A DNA stretch of 64,000 nucleotides from the NCBI GenBank assembly GCA_013368375.1, contig JAACJP010000040.1:360805-424804 (forward strand), given 5' to 3'. A program made the translations under genes and the position numbers. The notes beneath the pieces are model-generated. The model saw nothing but the letters and a program-made list of their open reading frames with translations. It was not told where the DNA came from and did not search any database. The DNA comes from Tricholomella constricta. Its lineage: Eukaryota; Basidiomycota; Agaricomycetes; Agaricales; Lyophyllaceae. Below, one piece after another: positions 44,401-56,999 of this stretch; within the stretch, counting starts at the first letter, position 1, and each line of letters starts with the position of its first letter.

Positions 44401-44945
44401 TATGTTGAAAGTTTCACTCCATGTGAGCCAATCCAAGCATTTGTCGCCCGCTGGCAATAGATGAGCACGACTACATGGACGATCTAAGCGGACGCACGAT
44501 CTATACCACTACAACACGCGACTTGGTTGTAGAAAAAGCCATATGAGCAGCGCCCTTCCCGTAGATCCCCAAGCCTATGTAGAATAGCATACGTTGAATT
44601 GCGTAAACTGAAGATATCATACCATAAGGCATACCACTTCACCAAAACATCTAGCCAGGCGCCAGTAATTCCAATCCCCACACCGGCCATGATGACCACG
44701 AACCACATACGCGAAGATTCCAGAAGGGGAAGCAGAAGCCCGCGAGCACCAGCTTGTGATCTTAAGGCATGTATTCTTTCCCGTTCGACAGCCTCTTCAT
44801 GCAACCAGTCGATTGAACTGCCGTCGTGGTACTTCCGTGGAACTTTGGAGTTGTCTGAGGGTAAACGACCATCTTCTGTCAGTTCATAGAGTTCCTCATC
44901 GACGTGTGCTTGTCCGTTTCGAGGTGCGGACTTTGCTGAGGGCAT
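41493..44945 (-). CDS. CLC-type chloride channel/transporter with CBS domains
   Basis: A voltage-gated chloride channel or Cl/H exchanger of an internal membrane. It starts at 44945 with MPSAKSAPRNGQAHVDEELY, followed by ITGAWLDVLVKWLGDLREG. Then come the selectivity region (YAFHTGIPEIKAILGGYVF spliced from two 17-nt exons at 44176-44192 and 44098-44114), ASGLSLGKEGPLVHVACC near 43940, FGSPLGGVLFGLEE near 43690 and FGMMIPAGIFLPTIAIGA near 42720. The conserved pore Tyr lies in SPGFYAVLGASAMLGGVTR near 42510. The cytosolic part has two CBS-like segments (YNGFPIVRQTQLVGFVTRD near 41960 and LRRILFTHAGELTGMTTKTD near 41600) and ends at 41493. The GKEGP and GxFxP motifs are intact. More than fifteen introns divide the gene. 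It is divergent from MED4, with 145 bp between starts. Confidence 0.9.
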
Positions 44946-45030
44946 AGCAGGTTGAGAGCGGCCTTGGTCAACGGGTTAATGCCGAGAACGTGGACGACGA
45001 TAGGTATTTGCTCTGAAAGCTCTTGCCAAA

Positions 45031-45072
45031 CAATTGTCTTCCTCCTCTCAGCAATTGTCTTCCTCCTGGCGG
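45031..45072 (+). repeat. 21-bp tandem duplication in the CLC/MED4 promoter gap
   Basis: CAATTGTCTTCCTCCT occurs at 45031-45046 and again at 45052-45067. It lies 24-60 bp upstream of the MED4 start codon, so it could be a duplicated regulatory or 5'UTR element. Confidence 0.7.
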
Positions 45073-45090
45073 CCCTTCTGGGCCACCGTC

Positions 45091-45934
45091 ATGTCGCAAG
45101 CGCACCATACAAATGCAGCTGCTGGCCCGTCCAAGCCTCCAAAAAATGAACCCCCGTCATCCATGTCTTCTATTCTACTTGCGCCCTTGAATGAGCTACA
45201 GGCACTCTCTCACACGCTGTTCTTGTCGCTATCGCCAGTTCAAACGAAACCACCACCTGCTCCCCCACTTTCCGCGTTTTTGGACTGTGACAAGGCCTTA
45301 GCTTCTGCCATCAATCTAGCACACAAGCATCAGATTAAGCAGCGGCAAATTGACGCGTTGGAACAGGAGATTCTTGACCTCGAGGCGCGGTGGCGAGAGA
45401 TTGCATCAGCACTGGAGATCGGTAAAAGAGAGTTGGAGGATATGATTGAAGAGGGAGAAGAGCGGATCAAGGCCATTGAAGAGGCTAAAAGAGGTACGTC
45501 GACTGCACCGTTCAAACACGCCACATATCTGACTGCTTCGTTAGCGGCCATTCCTTACCCCGAACTACTGGCTTATGCCCAGAGTATCAGCGCATTCACA
45601 TCTGCTCCGCCAAATATGCCGGACCTCACTTTACCGGGACAACCTCCGCCACCACTGTTTTTTCCGCCGTTTCCCAACGAAGAGAAAATGCGCCGAGGTC
45701 GTCTCAATGCGGAAGCTCCGCTGGGGTTGCTTGGCGAAACACACTCTGTGGGGCGGCGTAAGTCGAGACGTTATCCATGCCTCATCTATTAAACCCTCCA
45801 TCACAGCACCGACAATTTCACCAAAGGCTCACGACACAGATCAGCACCATGGTGCGAATATATACCGACAAGATCTTCGCGGTCCACAACCGCAATTTTT
45901 CGACTTGGACTTGGACCTCAATCCCGACTTATAA
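45091..45934 (+). CDS. MED4: Mediator complex subunit 4
   Basis: A subunit of the Mediator middle module, bridging activators and RNA polymerase II. Exons 45091-45757 and 45807-45934 give 264 aa. The N-terminus is Pro/Ser-rich. A coiled coil follows (KQRQIDALEQEILDLEARWR, then LEIGKRELEDMIEEGEERIK). The diagnostic Med4 block is YPELLAYAQSISAFTSAPPN near 45560. The C-terminal exon ends FFDLDLDLNPDL, an acidic tail. ATG 45091 was chosen since the upstream in-frame sequence has no ATG. The length suits fungal Med4. Confidence 0.88.
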
Positions 45935-46149
45935 TTCACAGTAGTGAGTCGATATTTTCAGCTAAGGCATTCGCGCACTTAGGAGGAATTCTCGTTCTTC
46001 GAGTCTTAATCATGGTTAATGCAATACTAAGCTGACTCCCTCGAGGTAGCTAACCCAATATAAGAACGTATCCGTATCATGCTGGCATACTTCCACTAAA
46101 TCAGCCATGTGTCTCTCTCGTGAAACCGGCACCCAATGTCCACTTCGGT

Positions 46150-46825
46150 TCAGGTTGTCTCTTTCAACCGCCGTAGTCGTTCTGCAATTTCGCCGCCGAT
46201 CTTGGCGACTGTAGTGCCCCCCTGCTTATGCCGTCTCCCAACAAATCCCTCAGCATATGCATCCAGTTGCTTTCTGAACCCTAAATTGGGACAAACGATA
46301 CCACGTTTTGCTTGTGTGTGTTCGAGAGCCTCTCTCGCGTCCATGCCAGATGATGCGATAAGGTAGGCGCATACTACCGTTGCACTGCGGCTGATACCCA
46401 TGACGCAATGAACCTATTCGACTCGAATCTTTAATTAATGAACAATGCACCGATGCAGCACCACTCACAAGCACTTTATTCGTCTTGTTTTCTGCAAGCA
46501 CTGATGTTATGAATTCAGTCGTGTTGGGAAGATGGGACAAAATATCGGCCTTGGACTCGTCCGCAAGTCGAATATGAAGCTTGTTTTCCGCTGGTATGAT
46601 ATCCGGGATAGTGGGGTTGTATTCCACAATTGAAACTACATGTGTGATCCCAAGTCGAACGAGTTGATCCTGGTTCCTTGCCGTCAAGGCGTCGGAGAGA
46701 TAGACCCTGGGAGTTATGGGACTGGCAGCGCGACCGAAGCCCATGGCCGAACGTTGTCGGTTAGACCTTTGGGATGTGACTGCATTCAAAGGAGTGTGCC
46801 AGTTGGGAGCTGAGAAAGACAACAT
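46150..46825 (-). CDS. Dual-specificity protein phosphatase
   Basis: It should dephosphorylate phospho-Tyr and phospho-Ser/Thr. Exons 46825-46469 and 46413-46150 join in phase to give the active-site loop VHCVMGISRSATVVCAYLIA, with HC-x5-R and the following Ser/Thr position. Upstream are RVYLSDALTARNQDQLVRLG and THVVSIVEYNPTIPDI, and the general-acid Asp is probably in IRLADESKADILSHLP. The C-terminal part has KRGIVCPNLGFRKQLDAYAE, usual for this fold. The start is either 46825 (MLSFSAPNWHT, 206 aa) or 46744 (MGFGRAASP, 179 aa); the latter begins right at the domain. Substrates are unknown. Confidence 0.9.
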
Positions 46826-47079
46826 GGGGTGAGTGGCTGAGTGAACTTGAGCGCTTAGACGGAGAGCCTTCTGGTGAAGTAGCCCTGGAAAGCTGTGCCA
46901 CGATGTCAGCTGCTCGACTGTGATAGAGGGATCCTAAGCAAAGCCGCAATAAGAACTATAACGGAGCCTTGTTGAAGTGAGGCATCATGCATCAGGTACC
47001 AGGGCGTCAGCCGGACTTACTTGGAACAACATGCGTCAACTTCGTCCTGCATACTTGGCACTATACCCCAATACTTATC

Positions 47080-48554
47080 ATGAGTCGCAGACCTCAAAGG
47101 GCTGCTGAATCCGTTGTACAGTTTCTTGTTTTGTCAATGATTGGGTGAGCAGTAATCTAAAATTCAGGCTGTTTAACGTCGACTCACCCACATGACTTTC
47201 ACCAGCTACGGCTGGTACGTCGCGACCTTTAACGTCGGAGGCGAGTGATCTCTAGAACTGTCTTAACCTGAACCTGCCATTGATGACTCATGTAGTTGGC
47301 TGGCTTGTCCTCCGTCGTGGGTTGTGGTTACGAGGTTGTGAGTTGATGCGTCGATTATATTTCTAAACAAACCAGAATAACGTATCTGCACTTCAGGCCT
47401 CTACATCGTAGCTGTCAATCTCTTTCTGCCTCCGATCGCTATTTTATACCTTTCGCTGTCCTCTGGCCGCAGAAGTCACAGTGTCGCTCGTTTTCCGTTA
47501 CCAGATAAATCGACATTGTCTGAGCCGTATCAATGTGTAAACTGGGAGGGAGATCTAGCAGTGTGTCGAAAGGAGGGGTGCAACGGCGCGTGGAAACCAC
47601 CAAGAACACATCATTGCTCGACATGCGGTGTGTGTCGCATCGGATTTGACCATCACTGCCCATGGGTGCGCTCCTCACTTGCAGCCGCGCCTTGTTCCTC
47701 TGAAATTCTGACAACGCGTGCAGCTCGGAAACTGTGTCACTATATCCCGGATGAAGGTCTTTCTGAGTCTTCTTTATGCTAGTTTCGTCACCGTCACATT
47801 CTCTGTCGCACCCGTCGTCGGTGTTCTTCGGCGGCATGTCTCATTGGCCCTCACAGTGTCTAGAAACAACTCATGGGCATGTCGCATGTGGTGGAACTGG
47901 TACGGCTCGTGGATCTTCTTTGGTGGACCTTTCGGCCGGTGGATCTGGGGAACAGTTATAGGCTTCAGAATTTTGAAAGCCAATGAAGGACGTGACTACG
48001 ACCTTCCAGGCGAAGTAATCGAACAACCTCATCTCCGATTACTTGCAATAGTACTGCCCGCAGTCTTAATGTCCACTTTCGCACTGGTTAGTTCCGATTC
48101 GACTCGTTCTGGAGGCTACTGGGATAACTACCCCAATACGGATAGGGCCTAGCAATTATGACAACAAGGACGATCCTCCGAGGTGCCACGTCCGTCGAAA
48201 CATTCAGCCGCCGACCAGTGGAACCCGAAGACCGTGGCTCGCTTATCCAATCTTACAGGCTTGTTTGCATCCCTTCTTCAGATACAGACGAAAGTACAAG
48301 GTCGAGTGGTTCAGTATATGCAGTTCTTCCTAACGAAAGAATCTATGACTTGGGAGCCCGTGCCAATTGGCGGGCTTTCCTTGAAAAATCAATTTATTCG
48401 ACGGAAACTAGGTAGGACGTCCTGTCACTTGAACTTCATTTCTTTATCCCTGACACTCTCTTCAAGAGTAAACTACACTTGGCCCAAGCTCAACCCCGTG
48501 ATGCTACGACGATTTCGGGATCCGAAACTGAATGAGAATCAACTTTCCCAATGA
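47080..48554 (+). CDS. DHHC palmitoyltransferase
   Basis: A membrane enzyme that attaches palmitate to protein cysteines. The zinc-finger/active-site domain is clear: [20 protein letters not shown], then [20 protein letters not shown] and HCPW, with an intron after CPW that resumes [20 protein letters not shown]. Flanking hydrophobic helices are [19 protein letters not shown] upstream and [18 protein letters not shown] downstream. The cytosolic C-terminus has a conserved-looking NWRAFLEK and [14 protein letters not shown] near the end. The start at 47080 ([20 protein letters not shown]) begins a helix, but the next two small exons are not fixed, because several GT/AG choices keep phase. The type resembles Pfa3/Pfa4. 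It ends 14 bp before the convergent GH45 gene's stop. Confidence 0.85.
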
Positions 48555-48568
48555 CCTTACCGTATAAA

Positions 48569-49441
48569 TCAGGGCGCGGTTCCTTTATAACATTCGTTTT
48601 CAGCGAGCTATTTTCAAGTCGTCGAAGAATCTTACCCTTGTTCCCGCAACCTGTCGCCGGCCAGTTCCCTGCTGTTTCTCCGCTCAGACACGCGCCGTTC
48701 CATATAGGCCCGCCGTCGCTTCCTGACCATTGGCTACATGACACTTCCGTGAAGGTGCCCGTCAAGGCCCCGTGACCTGACGGGAAAAATGCATTGGCGC
48801 CGCCTGTATCCTGGCAGATATCGAAGCTGCACATCCATGTAATCACCCTCATCCTTCGGCAGATTGACCAATACACATGACTTACTGGAAGGGCATTCCG
48901 TGTTGATTGTTATGGTTGCTCGTGGTTTGGCCGCACCATTCCTGGCGACATTTCAGATGCGGGGGTACAAGTATCGCACCAAGAGCACACTTACGACGTT
49001 CCCGTTCACGGGGCTGCAACCTGCTATTAGCAAGCTTCAGTTTTATCGACATGGATTTGGCATACCATAAATCCGTCACTTTGACCACGATGGAGTGGAA
49101 GGGACCCGTGTAAGCAGGCGAGAATGGGTCAGCCGTCCCCGTGACGGCAAAGCAACGACCGCATGCGTCGCCAGCACCCAGTCCTGGGGGCGAGCCAAAT
49201 GCAAGCTGGTTCATCGCTGCGGTGTATCCAGTGGCAGTCTTTCCACAGGCTATGGACGTCTTCAGCGCTTTTCTGGCTCCTCTGACAAATGCGTACCTGG
49301 CGAGCCGCAGCCACTGTAGAACGTGAACGATGCAGCTCCCGACGGATTTTGGATATATCCGCCAGTCGCACGGCTTTTGAGGACCGTCGCACTCGCACCC
49401 GCGACGCATGCGAAAAGGACTAATGGAAACATTGCGACCAT
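48569..49441 (-). CDS. GH45 endoglucanase, subfamily C (Cel45A type)
   Basis: A small secreted cellulase. Exons 49297-49441, 49066-49249, 48995-49013 (19 nt), 48886-48941, 48636-48826 and 48569-48582 (14 nt) splice in phase to about 202 aa. The signal peptide is MVAMFPLVLFACVAGASA; ATG 49468 would lengthen it by nine residues. Mature motifs are FTFYSGCGSPACG, FGSPPGLGAGDACGRCFAVT, VVKVTDLCPVNGN, EWCGQTTSNHNNQHGMPFHF, AFFPSGHGALTGTFTEVSC and GCGNKGTAP at the end. These match the Phanerochaete chrysosporium Cel45A subfamily, which lacks the catalytic base of classical GH45 and resembles expansins. There is no CBM. An AAAG acceptor precedes the last exon. Confidence 0.93.
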
Positions 49442-49504
49442 CTTTGTTGAGACCCTTGTATGTCGCATTTTTTATACCTGCTTGTCGCTACAACCTCGGC
49501 CTTC

Positions 49505-49512
49505 TATTTATA
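49505..49512 (-). promoter_or_regulatory. TATA box of the GH45 gene
   Basis: On the minus strand this reads TATAAATA, 37-64 bp upstream of the two candidate start codons (49468, 49441). Confidence 0.6.
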
Positions 49513-50677
49513 AGAACGAAAATTCAGAAGAAAATCCACCATATGATAGCCCTCTCGACAGGAGATAGCATGAGCAGGGGACCCGCTGACTTGAGGGAAA
49601 TGCCAGGGATTTTCCTGGATCTTCCATTACGCGGACCTTATTCGATGTCATCTTGTTACTCTGGTAGTCAATACTCCGAATTGGTCCTTCAAGGTTATTT
49701 CTACTTAGTTATAAAATGGTAAACATGTTTCTGGTTTAATGATTTGATTCGATCTGGCGTCATGTCTGGGGTAACGATACTATGAGAGCTTCATGGCGAG
49801 CATCACTTGGATGCGACATTTGCTTTACCTTCTTCTTCTATCAGCTCTCCTCTCACTGAAAAAGGTGACATCGACAAATGAGGGCCCATTGGGACATTTG
49901 ACTGCGTCCTTGCCCGCAATACTCCACGAGATGACATTGAGAGCCAAATTCCAGTCTGTGGAGCACATTCCTTGACTCACGAAACATTGGTTACGTCCTC
50001 GAAACTGGATATCTGTGGTGTGGACTTTGGTACTGGTGCGAAGGCAATGATACCAAGTTTTGACAGGCGCATTTCGATCATGAAGGCTGGCGAGAAGGAT
50101 ACTAGCGGTTCGGAGAGTTGGTAATACAGAAGATCGGTGTCGCTTCGTGTCAGAGATGATGGGATGTAAAAATCCTTGAGAGGTCCTGCATTGCTGAAGC
50201 ATCGTCAGAAATAATTATCCGTCGGGACCGAGGAACATGAACGAAAAATCGTCGTAAGTATGAACACAACATATTGTTCTTTCAAGAGCTCAAAAGTGTT
50301 CAGCGTCCCTACAACGTCGTATGACCTAGCAAGAAGACAAGGTCGCATCGAAAAGAGATCCAAGGAAGAACCAGTCGAAACAAGTACTGTGATCGTCAAA
50401 GTGGCCCGAGAGCGCCAGACGACGGCGGTGACCATTATTTATTGATGATCAAGTTTTCAGGGAGTTGATGGAATTTAGATGGAAGTGGTGGACAGATGAA
50501 ATGCCTATATTCCGACTCATTGTACCCAAAGGATTTCCTATCTGATTAGAGAGGGAAGATCAGTCTCTTACAACAAACATAGAGGAGACCAAGCATGGTC
50601 AGACTTGGAGGCATTTCCGGTGTAAAGCACATTAAGAATTGAAGCGTTCGTTTGCATTCCAAATGAAAAAGTATATT
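49513..50677. other. Intergenic, possible degenerate gene remains
   Basis: Minus-strand frames at 49825-50202 (125 codons) and 50205-50435 (76 codons) are open, and a plus-strand frame at 49793-49975 begins with a hydrophobic stretch. None shows a recognisable domain or clean splice links. The SDTKRHRSSVL segment near 50160 faintly recalls membrane families with an SxxKRTDS motif, so this may be a decayed gene. Confidence 0.3.
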
Positions 50678-51405
50678 TCAGTTGGACTCCTTTGAGAACT
50701 CGGAAGCGGGTGCGCCGTATTTTGTAGGATCACTCCCATGGTGAGGGTGGTTCACAAGGTTAAACCTAGGAAGAAAAGTCAGAAAATCAGCTGCAGAGCA
50801 AAGTAAACGAAACACACATTGGGAACGAGGCTATATTGAGACAGGTTAAAATCGAACGACTGAGCTAGGAATTAGGAGGCACTTACCGAACTTGAGTTGA
50901 GAATATGCTGAGTTTCTGTGAGCAGCGCCTTGAACCCATTCGGGCTGCGGCGATTCCCCGTAAAGAGGTTTGCCTTCTGATGCGCGTTTGCTGAGCTCGG
51001 CCAGATCCTTCTCCTCTTCCCGTTTGTTTTCCGACCACCCCCAAAAGCGTGCTAAGGATTATTGTGAGCCAAGCGGGCTTCAAGACGGGCCAGCAAATTT
51101 GCATACCACTCGAGCGTTGGTATGCAAGCATGAAACCACCAACGAAGCCAAGGAAGCCTCCGAGGCGCAAAGCCGTTCTCATGCTTGTTCTGGCAGGATC
51201 AGCCATCTCTATACGACCATGAGCGCTTGTCAAGGCAGTATCAGTGAAATCCCGACGTACGCCAGAAGTATAGGACACCCGGGAAGGCACCTGTGGCTCC
51301 TGCCCAGACAACATAATCCGAGGGCCTGAAGTATCGGACTACACGGGCCGCATGGGGGTCCGAGTCAATGCGAGGGTAAGGAGTCTCGATGAACTTCTCC
51401 GGCAT
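50678..51405 (-). CDS. Mitochondrial complex I 21-kDa type accessory subunit
   Basis: It resembles the fungal NADH:ubiquinone oxidoreductase 20.9/21-kDa subunit (NUXM type). The start at 51405 gives MPEKFIETPYPRIDSDPHAA, then RYFRPSDYVVWAGATGAFPG ending exon 1. Exon 2 has MADPARTSMRTALRLGGFLG and FVGGFMLAYQRSS, a membrane helix. Exon 3 has ARFWGWSENKREEEKDLAEL and LYGESPQPEWVQGAAHRNSA. The C-terminal exons give FDFNLSQYSLVPN joined to VFNLVNHPHHGSDPTKYGAP, ending at 50678. The order matches the N- and C-terminal halves of that family, and the NHPHHG motif is characteristic. It is divergent from the nucleoporin-like gene, with 166 bp between starts. Confidence 0.85.
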
Positions 51406-51571
51406 GGTCTATCGTTGTCGTCAACTCGTTGCGGACAATGGCGGCTCTTGTTTGTGGAGTCACGTGAATGCTAACAAGCCTGCCCTTAATATCTCGCGGT
51501 TCTCTGTGGCCACCTTTAGGCATTCTTAACTTTTTACCGTCCCTCCTCAAGCCCTTGCACTTCTCCCCTCC

Positions 51572-54284
51572 ATGAGTGCAATTCGCAACTCAAATCGAAG
51601 GACGTCGCGTACGGCACAACTCCCTTATGCTCGACCAGCTCCCAAGAAATCGGTAGGAGCCATTCTTCCCACCCATTTCTTCAACCTGTGCTGATGCCAA
51701 TCTAGTCCTGGAGTTTAACAGGACTCTTGAGCTTTTTCAATCCACTTCGCTCGCGATCACCAGCCGAATCCACTTCTAACTCGCTGAATGATTCAGATGT
51801 CGAGGAAGAGTCCTTCAGTTCACCTGGTTCGCCAGCTGCGTCTCTGAATAAGCGTGGTCATCAGGTTAGCACTTCCAGCGAAGTCAGGTGTTGAGTGACC
51901 TAATAGTCTTTCAGATGACTCACGACCTACATACGTACGGCAATGTATACTCTCCTCAACAGGCTCCTCCACTGTCCCTTTCCTCACCGCCAAACGCCCT
52001 GTTCGAACCTTCGCCCGTAAAAAATCTTGAGACAGTATCCGCTCAGCTGAGGGAATCCCTAGGTAGCGATGGGGTTGAGCAGCTTGTCTCGCTTCTCAAG
52101 CAGGGTGCAAATCGTGAGTTCACCCATCATCTTATATGTTCTGCGATTTATCAAGTTTTGCTCCAGAAGAGCCAGAGCCATTCCGATTTTCTAGCAGCCC
52201 CTCCACCTCTGTTCGCGGAAACTCTCCCTTCCAGGGAAACCTTGATGGGCCCCCGTTCAGCTTCGGCTCGTCCGCAGCGCAATTATCAACACCCTCTCCC
52301 CGGAAGACCCTGAACCGAAACCCGAACGGCGTTTACAGATGGCAAGGTGGCGGAAGTGCTAAAGCCCCGCGATCCAAGAATCGCTATTCCTCGCCTGCGT
52401 TTGGTCCTTCCCGCTCCGCTCCAGACCGCCTGGTGCTTAAAGATACTCAAGTTTCAATCGAGACTCCCAAGGCGGACACTAAACGAAGAAGAGTTGGTGA
52501 AGAGGCACTCAACTCGTCGGCCACACCAAGTGGATCTACCTTTACACTATTCAACGGCCCTGTGTCTCAGGCTCCAATGCGCGCTACAGCCCCGGATCCT
52601 TCTCCCACACGGGTCAAGCAAGCCCTACCTTTCCCGGTATCTGCAGGCTCTCCAACCACACCCCGCATCTCCAACGGCGGAAATTCTCTAAACGCTAACG
52701 CCTCATCATCCACTTCTCGACTCCGCATACCACCCCTCCCACAGAAGCCCACAGTGCCAGTTATACCCTCGCCGTTAAGACAAGCGTGGTCTGGAGCTTC
52801 GCCACCTTCCCACAGCGATACCTCTCCGATCACACCGCCCTCAAAGCAGACGAAGGCAGCGAATTTCATGACGGAATTAATCAAGGAGGTCACGCCGCCG
52901 AAACGCCCTGATTTGAGCAATCCGTACCAAACCGCCAGTCCTGTCGCGAAAGCCGCACCCAAAGCTAGGGTTGGGAAGAGGGTGAGAGCAACTGGACGAC
53001 CCGCAGCTCCTGCTGCGAATGAGGAGAAAGGCAAGGAGAAGGATAATAAGACTGCTGAAAAAGAGAAAGTCTACTCGCCGCAGGCCATTATTGAGGCAAC
53101 ACTACCGAAAGTCCGTGCTTATATATTATATTTCCGATTAAAGCTAAACATGCCTTTCATAGGGAAGCAAACGTTCTCGTCCGCCTGCTCACTTTGAAAA
53201 AGCATCACCTAGTCGCGGAGCCTCCCCGCCACGCAATGAAGAGCAAATTTCTCCTCAGCGCAGGCGCACAGCCTATGTCGTGGAAGAAATTGACGAGGAT
53301 GACGAGGAAGCGAAGCGTGCAACCAAGAAGTCAAAGCCACATCTAGCTGGATTGGGGACCATAACGGCGAATGGCAGAAGCTCAGCAAAAACATCGAGTC
53401 CACCGGACATCGTAATTGAAGAGCTCGATGACATTGTCATGGGGAGTGCACCTGAAAAGCCCCAATCAGTCACCTCCCCGTCTCCTTCGAACCTAACCTC
53501 TATTTCCAATGCGGCTTCTGCTAGTTCTGCTTTTGGCAGACAAACTTTTACTGGTTTGAAATCGACGTCAGCCCCCAAGGAGCCTAGCAAACTGAGGTTT
53601 AGTTACCAACCAGAGCCGGCTGGCTCACCCGCCCCTCTATCCCCGCCTACTCTTACCCCCGCGCCTGCTCCGGGGACCGCACCTCCTGCACCCGCACCCT
53701 TTTCCTCTACATCTATGGATAAGCATCGGGATGTCGAACCCCCCAAGAAAATTATGAAACTTGCCAAAGAAGCCGCCCTTGCGGCGCAGAAACATTCTCT
53801 GCCGACCTACACATTCTCTGCGACGATCAAGGTTCTGTATTCGAGTACTTCGCAACATGTCAAGGCGCGCAATGAGGCCAAGTCCCTTCCGAAATCCTCC
53901 CTTCCCTCTTTCGACTTTAGCAAGCAGGCGCTCATGAACGCACCTTCAGTTTCAAAGCCGTCTACATCCTTTCCGCCTGTGAAGGCATTTGATTGGGCCG
54001 CTGCTGGAGGGAAATCTGCTTCTACTTCCATCACTGGAGTGACATGGACATGTTCGCTTTGCATGCTATCCAACCCCGACTCCGCAGTCGAGAAATGCAC
54101 CATCTGTGAAGCTCCGCGTCCCGCCCAAGTTACAGCTGCCCCTCCAGTGAAGGCGTTCGACTGGACTGCAGCCGGCATGAAACCACCCACCAGTGCTGGA
54201 ACGAACTGGACATGCTCGAGCTGCATGCTTTCTAATCCGGCCTCAGCGACTGATAAATGCACGGTTTGCGAAGCTCCACGATAG
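51572..54284 (+). CDS. Nucleoporin-like protein with two RanBP2-type zinc fingers
   Basis: Exons 51572-51652, 51706-51864, 51915-52113, 52167-53110 and 53163-54284 give 834 aa, mostly disordered and rich in Ser and Pro, with basic patches. At the C-terminus a module is repeated twice: PPVKAFDWAAAG, then WTCSLCMLSNPDSAVEKCTI ending CEAPR near 54050-54115; and PPVKAFDWTAAG, then WTCSSCMLSNPASATDKCTV ending CEAPR near 54210-54284. Each has W-x-C-x2-C-x10-C-x2-C, the RanBP2/Nup153 finger. The N-terminus has LTGLLSFFNPLRSRSP, which could be an amphipathic membrane helix as in Nup1/Nup60. Together these suggest a nuclear-basket nucleoporin of the Nup153/Nup1 type. FG repeats are sparse (FSFGSS). 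Confidence 0.75.
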
Positions 54285-54564
54285 CGTCCTGTGGTCCATT
54301 TACTTGCGACACGCTCAAACCTCACTACTCACCAATGCATTTCATGTTTTGTGTACCTATCCCTCATCTTCTCCGACACATGGATAATATTAATATTGAA
54401 GGGGACTTCACCCCTCTGCTACAATCGCCACGCGGCCAATAAATACTTGTACTCTACACGTTGTCCATAGGCTTGATGGAATCGAAAACATGGGTTACTA
54501 GCTGTCATTTCAAACCTCAGCCTGATCCCCGAGACATAAAACATACAATCGACAGGCGTCGGCG

Positions 54565-56049
<1,485 letters not shown>

Positions 56050-56999
56050 GCCTCTAGATCCGCCCTAGTAATGCGGTACAGAGTTTAATAGCAGCGAAAG
56101 AGTCAGAAAAAGTAGTTCCAGGTGTACCAGCCTTTGAGGCTTCCAGGAAATTGAATGAAAGGAGTATCGGTCCGCTGACATGCACCCATAAATTACGTAA
56201 CATGAATCTATTTTTGGACTCCGCGAAGAGGCGTACCAGCTCGAGGCAGTTTATAAAGGCTGCATTCCTACTGAATTCTTCTCTTCAATGTTCAACCTGA
56301 GCATCATTATCAACTTGCCTCATTTTCAGATTTTCTCTTCTCTCCTAGTTTGCCTGAGCGCAATCATCTGATGTATCTTCGGCAAGGAGTGTGGCAGGTC
56401 CAAGGCAGATTACTGCGAACACCAACGCAAGTTGGACCAGGCAGGCCCACCAATATCTCAGAAAACCGTAAGCCTCAAAAACATTAGGATAAGGCTTGCT
56501 GAACTCCTTTTCGAATTTGTCTCTCAGATTAATATGTTCACTCAATGGTGTTCACGAGCCAAATGGGTGAATAACAGGAAACTTCAAGCCTAGGATGTAC
56601 AAAAGAGCCTAAAGCCCTGCAGAATCGATCGCATATCTATCCATGGACGTAAGGTTACTTCTTCTATTTTGAGGACGTAATTGGATGAGTTTGCCAAGAA
56701 GACGCCTCGTGCATGTCAAATCTATTGGTATTCTACTCTGAGGTCTTCGCTCTTTTAGACCCAGTCAGGACCCAATGCCTCATCGGAAACTGGGAGTAGG
56801 CACCAGCGGCCAGTCGCGACTAGCCAGGGACGCGACTTGGACGCGCATCACTCACGTGACCGTTTACTAGAACTCGAACTTTGAACTCGAACGTCGTTCT
56901 GGCTCTCTTAAGCAGCAGGCAGCCACAGGGGTACTTCTGATGCTTTTATTGGGCTACAAGCTGTACATAGCACTCCTTCCATCTTGAATCCCACTACCC
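56050..56999. other. Intergenic between CDK7 and the small J-protein gene
   Basis: A minus-strand frame at 56345-56545 encodes about 66 residues with one hydrophobic helix (WWACLVQLALVFAVICLGPA) but has no ATG, only a TTG after an in-frame stop. It may be an exon of an unrecognised small gene. Nothing else was seen. Confidence 0.35.

Noticed and set aside
56345..56545. Small one-helix membrane protein
   Set aside because: The frame lacks an ATG and is preceded by an in-frame stop; no splice site convincingly adds one.
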